Positions 6,200 to 6,812 of a DNA stretch of 6,812 nt are shown in pieces. The notes below the pieces were generated by a model. That model was not told where the DNA came from and made no database searches. It saw only the letters and a list, made by a program, of their open reading frames with translations. Numbering within the stretch: position 1 is the stretch's first letter; each line of letters starts with the position of its first letter. The DNA comes from Halocynthiibacter sp049608145 (lineage in GTDB: Bacteria; Pseudomonadota; Alphaproteobacteria; Rhodobacterales; Rhodobacteraceae): positions 1 through 6,812 of the forward strand of contig NZ_JBMYXF010000087.1 of NCBI RefSeq assembly GCF_049608145.1, read 5' to 3'. The translations under genes were made by a program, and so were the position numbers.

Positions 6200-6812
6200 A
6201 AGCGGCGTCAGCAGCCATTTTTTCGGCTTTTGCGATCACTTCGTCGATGCCGCCAACCATGTAGAAGGCGCCCTCTGGAAGGTGATCGTATTCACCGGCT
6301 ACAACAGCCTTGAACGACGCGATTGTGTCTTCCAGTTTCACCTGTTTGCCGTCTGCGCCAGTAAAGACTTTCGCAACGTCAAATGGTTGAGACAAGAAAC
6401 GCTCAATCTTACGCGCACGGGCAACTGCCAGTTTGTCTTCTTCAGACAGCTCGTCCATGCCAAGAATCGCGATGATATCTTGCAGGGATTTGTAACGCTG
6501 AAGGATCTGCTGAACGTCGGTGGCAACTTTATAGTGCTCTTCACCAATGATCAGTGGGTCCAGAAGACGTGATGTGGAACCAAGTGGGTCCACAGCTGGG
6601 TAGATGCCTTTTTCAGAGATCGAACGATCAAGAACCGTTGTCGCATCCAAGTGAGCAAATGATGTCGCAGGTGCAGGGTCGGTAAGGTCATCCGCAGGAA
6701 CGTAAACGGCCTGAACAGACGTAATAGAACCTGACTTGGTGGATGAAATCCGTTCCTGCATCGCACCCATGTCGGTTGCGAGTGTTGGCTGATAGCCCAC
6801 CGCAGAAGGAAT
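6198..6812 (-). CDS. atpD: F1F0 ATP synthase beta subunit, C-terminal part (cut by the window edge)
   Basis: Only the last 204 residues are present; the frame stays open through the right border. Beta is the catalytic subunit of F1 and makes ATP from ADP and phosphate at its interface with alpha. The fragment has the ATP synthase alpha/beta signature PAVDPLGSTS (residues 72-81 of the fragment) and the DELSEED loop (120-126), through which beta pushes the gamma shaft. Other conserved runs are VQAVYVPADDLTDPAP, FLSQPFDVAKVFTG and LPEGAFYMVGG near the end. The Walker A P-loop and N-terminal barrel lie outside the window, as would the rest of an atpHAGDC-type operon if the order is usual for alphaproteobacteria. 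No frameshift or unusual residue is seen in the visible part. The frame's internal GTG at 6800 is not the true start. Confidence 0.98.
   Translation of the reverse strand: MPSAVGYQPTLATDMGAMQERISSTKSGSITSVQAVYVPADDLTDPAPATSFAHLDATTVLDRSISEKGIYPAVDPLGSTSRLLDPLIIGEEHYKVATDVQQILQRYKSLQDIIAILGMDELSEEDKLAVARARKIERFLSQPFDVAKVFTGADGKQVKLEDTIASFKAVVAGEYDHLPEGAFYMVGGIDEVIAKAEKMAADAA

Overview
The window looks like chromosomal DNA of an alphaproteobacterium, most probably a marine Rhodobacterales/Roseobacter-type species. The best evidence is the right end: the 3' part of atpD followed by atpC on the minus strand, with sequences typical of that group, and next to them a small H-type lectin domain gene. 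Base composition is moderate, a little above 50% GC by eye. The genus cannot be fixed from this sequence. Remnants of insertion sequences point to a genome with past transposition.

Layout, left to right. Positions 1-291 hold no convincing gene. They contain several short hairpins, including a strong 10-bp one at 47-78, and near the end a plausible promoter reading right. Positions 292-3921 (+) encode a 1209-residue exported protein. It has a canonical von Willebrand factor A (VWA) domain at its N-terminus and a long tail that appears to be built from repeated, cysteine-bearing beta-rich modules. Sixteen nucleotides later, 3938-4924 (+) encodes a second exported protein of 328 residues with eight cysteines and no family I recognise. 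The two genes form an evident operon. Positions 4921-5243 are a scar of broken transposase pieces: a possible IS110-type fragment on the minus strand, then the start of an IS3-type OrfA on the plus strand that runs abruptly into an OrfB-like tail in another frame.

The right side is all on the minus strand. Transcription runs atpD (partial, 6812-6198), then atpC (6185-5781), then a strong hairpin terminator (5733-5706), then an H-type lectin gene (5640-5290) that seems to have its own promoter. The lectin gene and the VWA operon converge on the insertion-sequence scar.

How the genes fit together: atpD and atpC encode F1 subunits of the housekeeping ATP synthase. The VWA protein and its partner are probably a periplasmic or outer-surface pair, since both have signal peptides, both are cysteine-rich, and they share a G-x-W strand motif. 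Their target is unknown. This pair, in particular the modular tail of the VWA protein, is the least ordinary part of the window.
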